Source: an uncultured Burkholderiales bacterium
GTDB taxonomy: Bacteria; Pseudomonadota; Gammaproteobacteria; Burkholderiales; Burkholderiaceae_C
Reading direction: 5' to 3'
DNA: 5,619 nucleotides
Assembly (NCBI GenBank): GCA_903871865.1
Contig: CAIQIL010000323.1
Coordinates: forward strand, 1 to 5,619
The stretch's first letter is position 1; every line of letters starts with the position of its first letter. Below the pieces are notes generated by a model that was not told where the DNA came from, made no database searches, and saw only the letters and a program-made list of their open reading frames with translations. The position numbers and the translations under genes were made by a program. Below, piece by piece: positions 5,143-5,619 of the stretch.

Positions 5143-5619
5143 ATGAGTTCGCCTTCCGAGAAAGACTGCCCGCCCGCCGGCAGCGACACCCCCTCCCTTG
5201 CCACCCTGCCCGACCAGACGCCGCCTGGGGTGGCCCACCCACGCAGCATCCGCAGCTTCGTGATGCGCGCCGGTCGCACCACCGAGGGCCAGGCCCGCGC
5301 GCTCAGCGAACTGGGCCCGAAATTCGTGCTGCCGTTCACGCCGCAGTTGCTGGACCTGGAAGCCACGTTTGGCCGCAAGGCACCCGTGGTGTTCGAAATC
5401 GGTTTCGGCATGGGCGACGCCACGGCCAAGATCGCGGAGTTGCTGCCCGACACCGACTTCATCGGCTGCGAAGTGCACGAGCCCGGCGTGGGCGCCTTGC
5501 TCAAGCAGGTGGGCGAGCGGGGCCTCACCAACCTGCGCATCGTGCAAGACGATGCCGTCGAGGTGCTCAAGCACATGGTGCCCGAGGGCTCCCTGGCCGG
5601 CATGCACATCTTCTTCCCC
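5143..5619 (+). CDS. trmB: tRNA (guanine-N7-)-methyltransferase, N-terminal part (3' end outside window)
   Basis: The first 159 residues of TrmB, which uses S-adenosylmethionine to methylate N7 of G46 in the variable loop of tRNAs. Visible landmarks are the N-terminal [15 protein letters not shown] block (about residues 36-50), the SAM-binding motif EIGFGMG (85-91), the [10 protein letters not shown] strand (about 108-117) and a QDDAVEVL segment. The window ends at MHIFFP, just before the DPWPKK-type motif expected next. E. coli TrmB is 239 residues, so about two thirds is present. About 35 residues before the first conserved block are Pro- and Ser-rich and probably disordered. The ATG at 5143 is the likely start; an ATG at 5135 opens only a three-codon frame whose TGA overlaps it. 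The gene is divergent from the PEP-CTERM gene with 189 bp between the starts. Confidence 0.93.
   Translation, partial: MSSPSEKDCPPAGSDTPSLATLPDQTPPGVAHPRSIRSFVMRAGRTTEGQARALSELGPKFVLPFTPQLLDLEATFGRKAPVVFEIGFGMGDATAKIAELLPDTDFIGCEVHEPGVGALLKQVGERGLTNLRIVQDDAVEVLKHMVPEGSLAGMHIFFP

Overview
The window looks like chromosomal DNA of a high-GC betaproteobacterium, most likely a Burkholderiales member (Comamonadaceae, or a Leptothrix/Aquabacterium-like genus). This rests on strongly GC-biased third codon positions, the style of the GabD, LpxO and TrmB proteins, and a PEP-CTERM protein with a plausible sigma-54 promoter, a combination common in EPS- and floc-forming Betaproteobacteria. No phage, transposon, CRISPR or plasmid feature is visible.

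Layout from left to right. (1) The 3' end of a gabD-type succinate-semialdehyde dehydrogenase gene (+). (2) An intact lpxO-like gene (+) for a membrane-tethered Fe(II)/2-oxoglutarate lipid A hydroxylase. (3) A compact three-gene operon on the minus strand, converging on lpxO with only 6 bp between the stops. Its order of transcription is a ketoacyl-ACP synthase III-like enzyme, an acyl carrier protein (ATGA overlap), then a long GNAT-type acyltransferase. (4) A tRNA-Gly(CCC) gene with encoded CCA, also minus strand, just upstream of that operon. (5) A minus-strand gene for a small secreted protein with an N-terminal signal peptide and a C-terminal PEP-CTERM sorting signal, preceded by a strong Shine-Dalgarno sequence and a sigma-54-like -24/-12 element. 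(6) Divergent from it, the 5' part of trmB (tRNA m7G46 methyltransferase), running off the right edge and apparently leaderless.

How the parts may work together. The KAS III/ACP/GNAT trio has what is needed for a small dedicated acyl pathway: one enzyme makes or extends an acyl chain, a private carrier holds it, and a transferase could move it to an unknown acceptor. Together with LpxO and the PEP-CTERM protein, much of the window concerns the cell envelope, but a link between these parts is inference. The PEP-CTERM protein needs an exosortase encoded elsewhere. gabD, the tRNA and trmB are ordinary housekeeping or metabolic genes.
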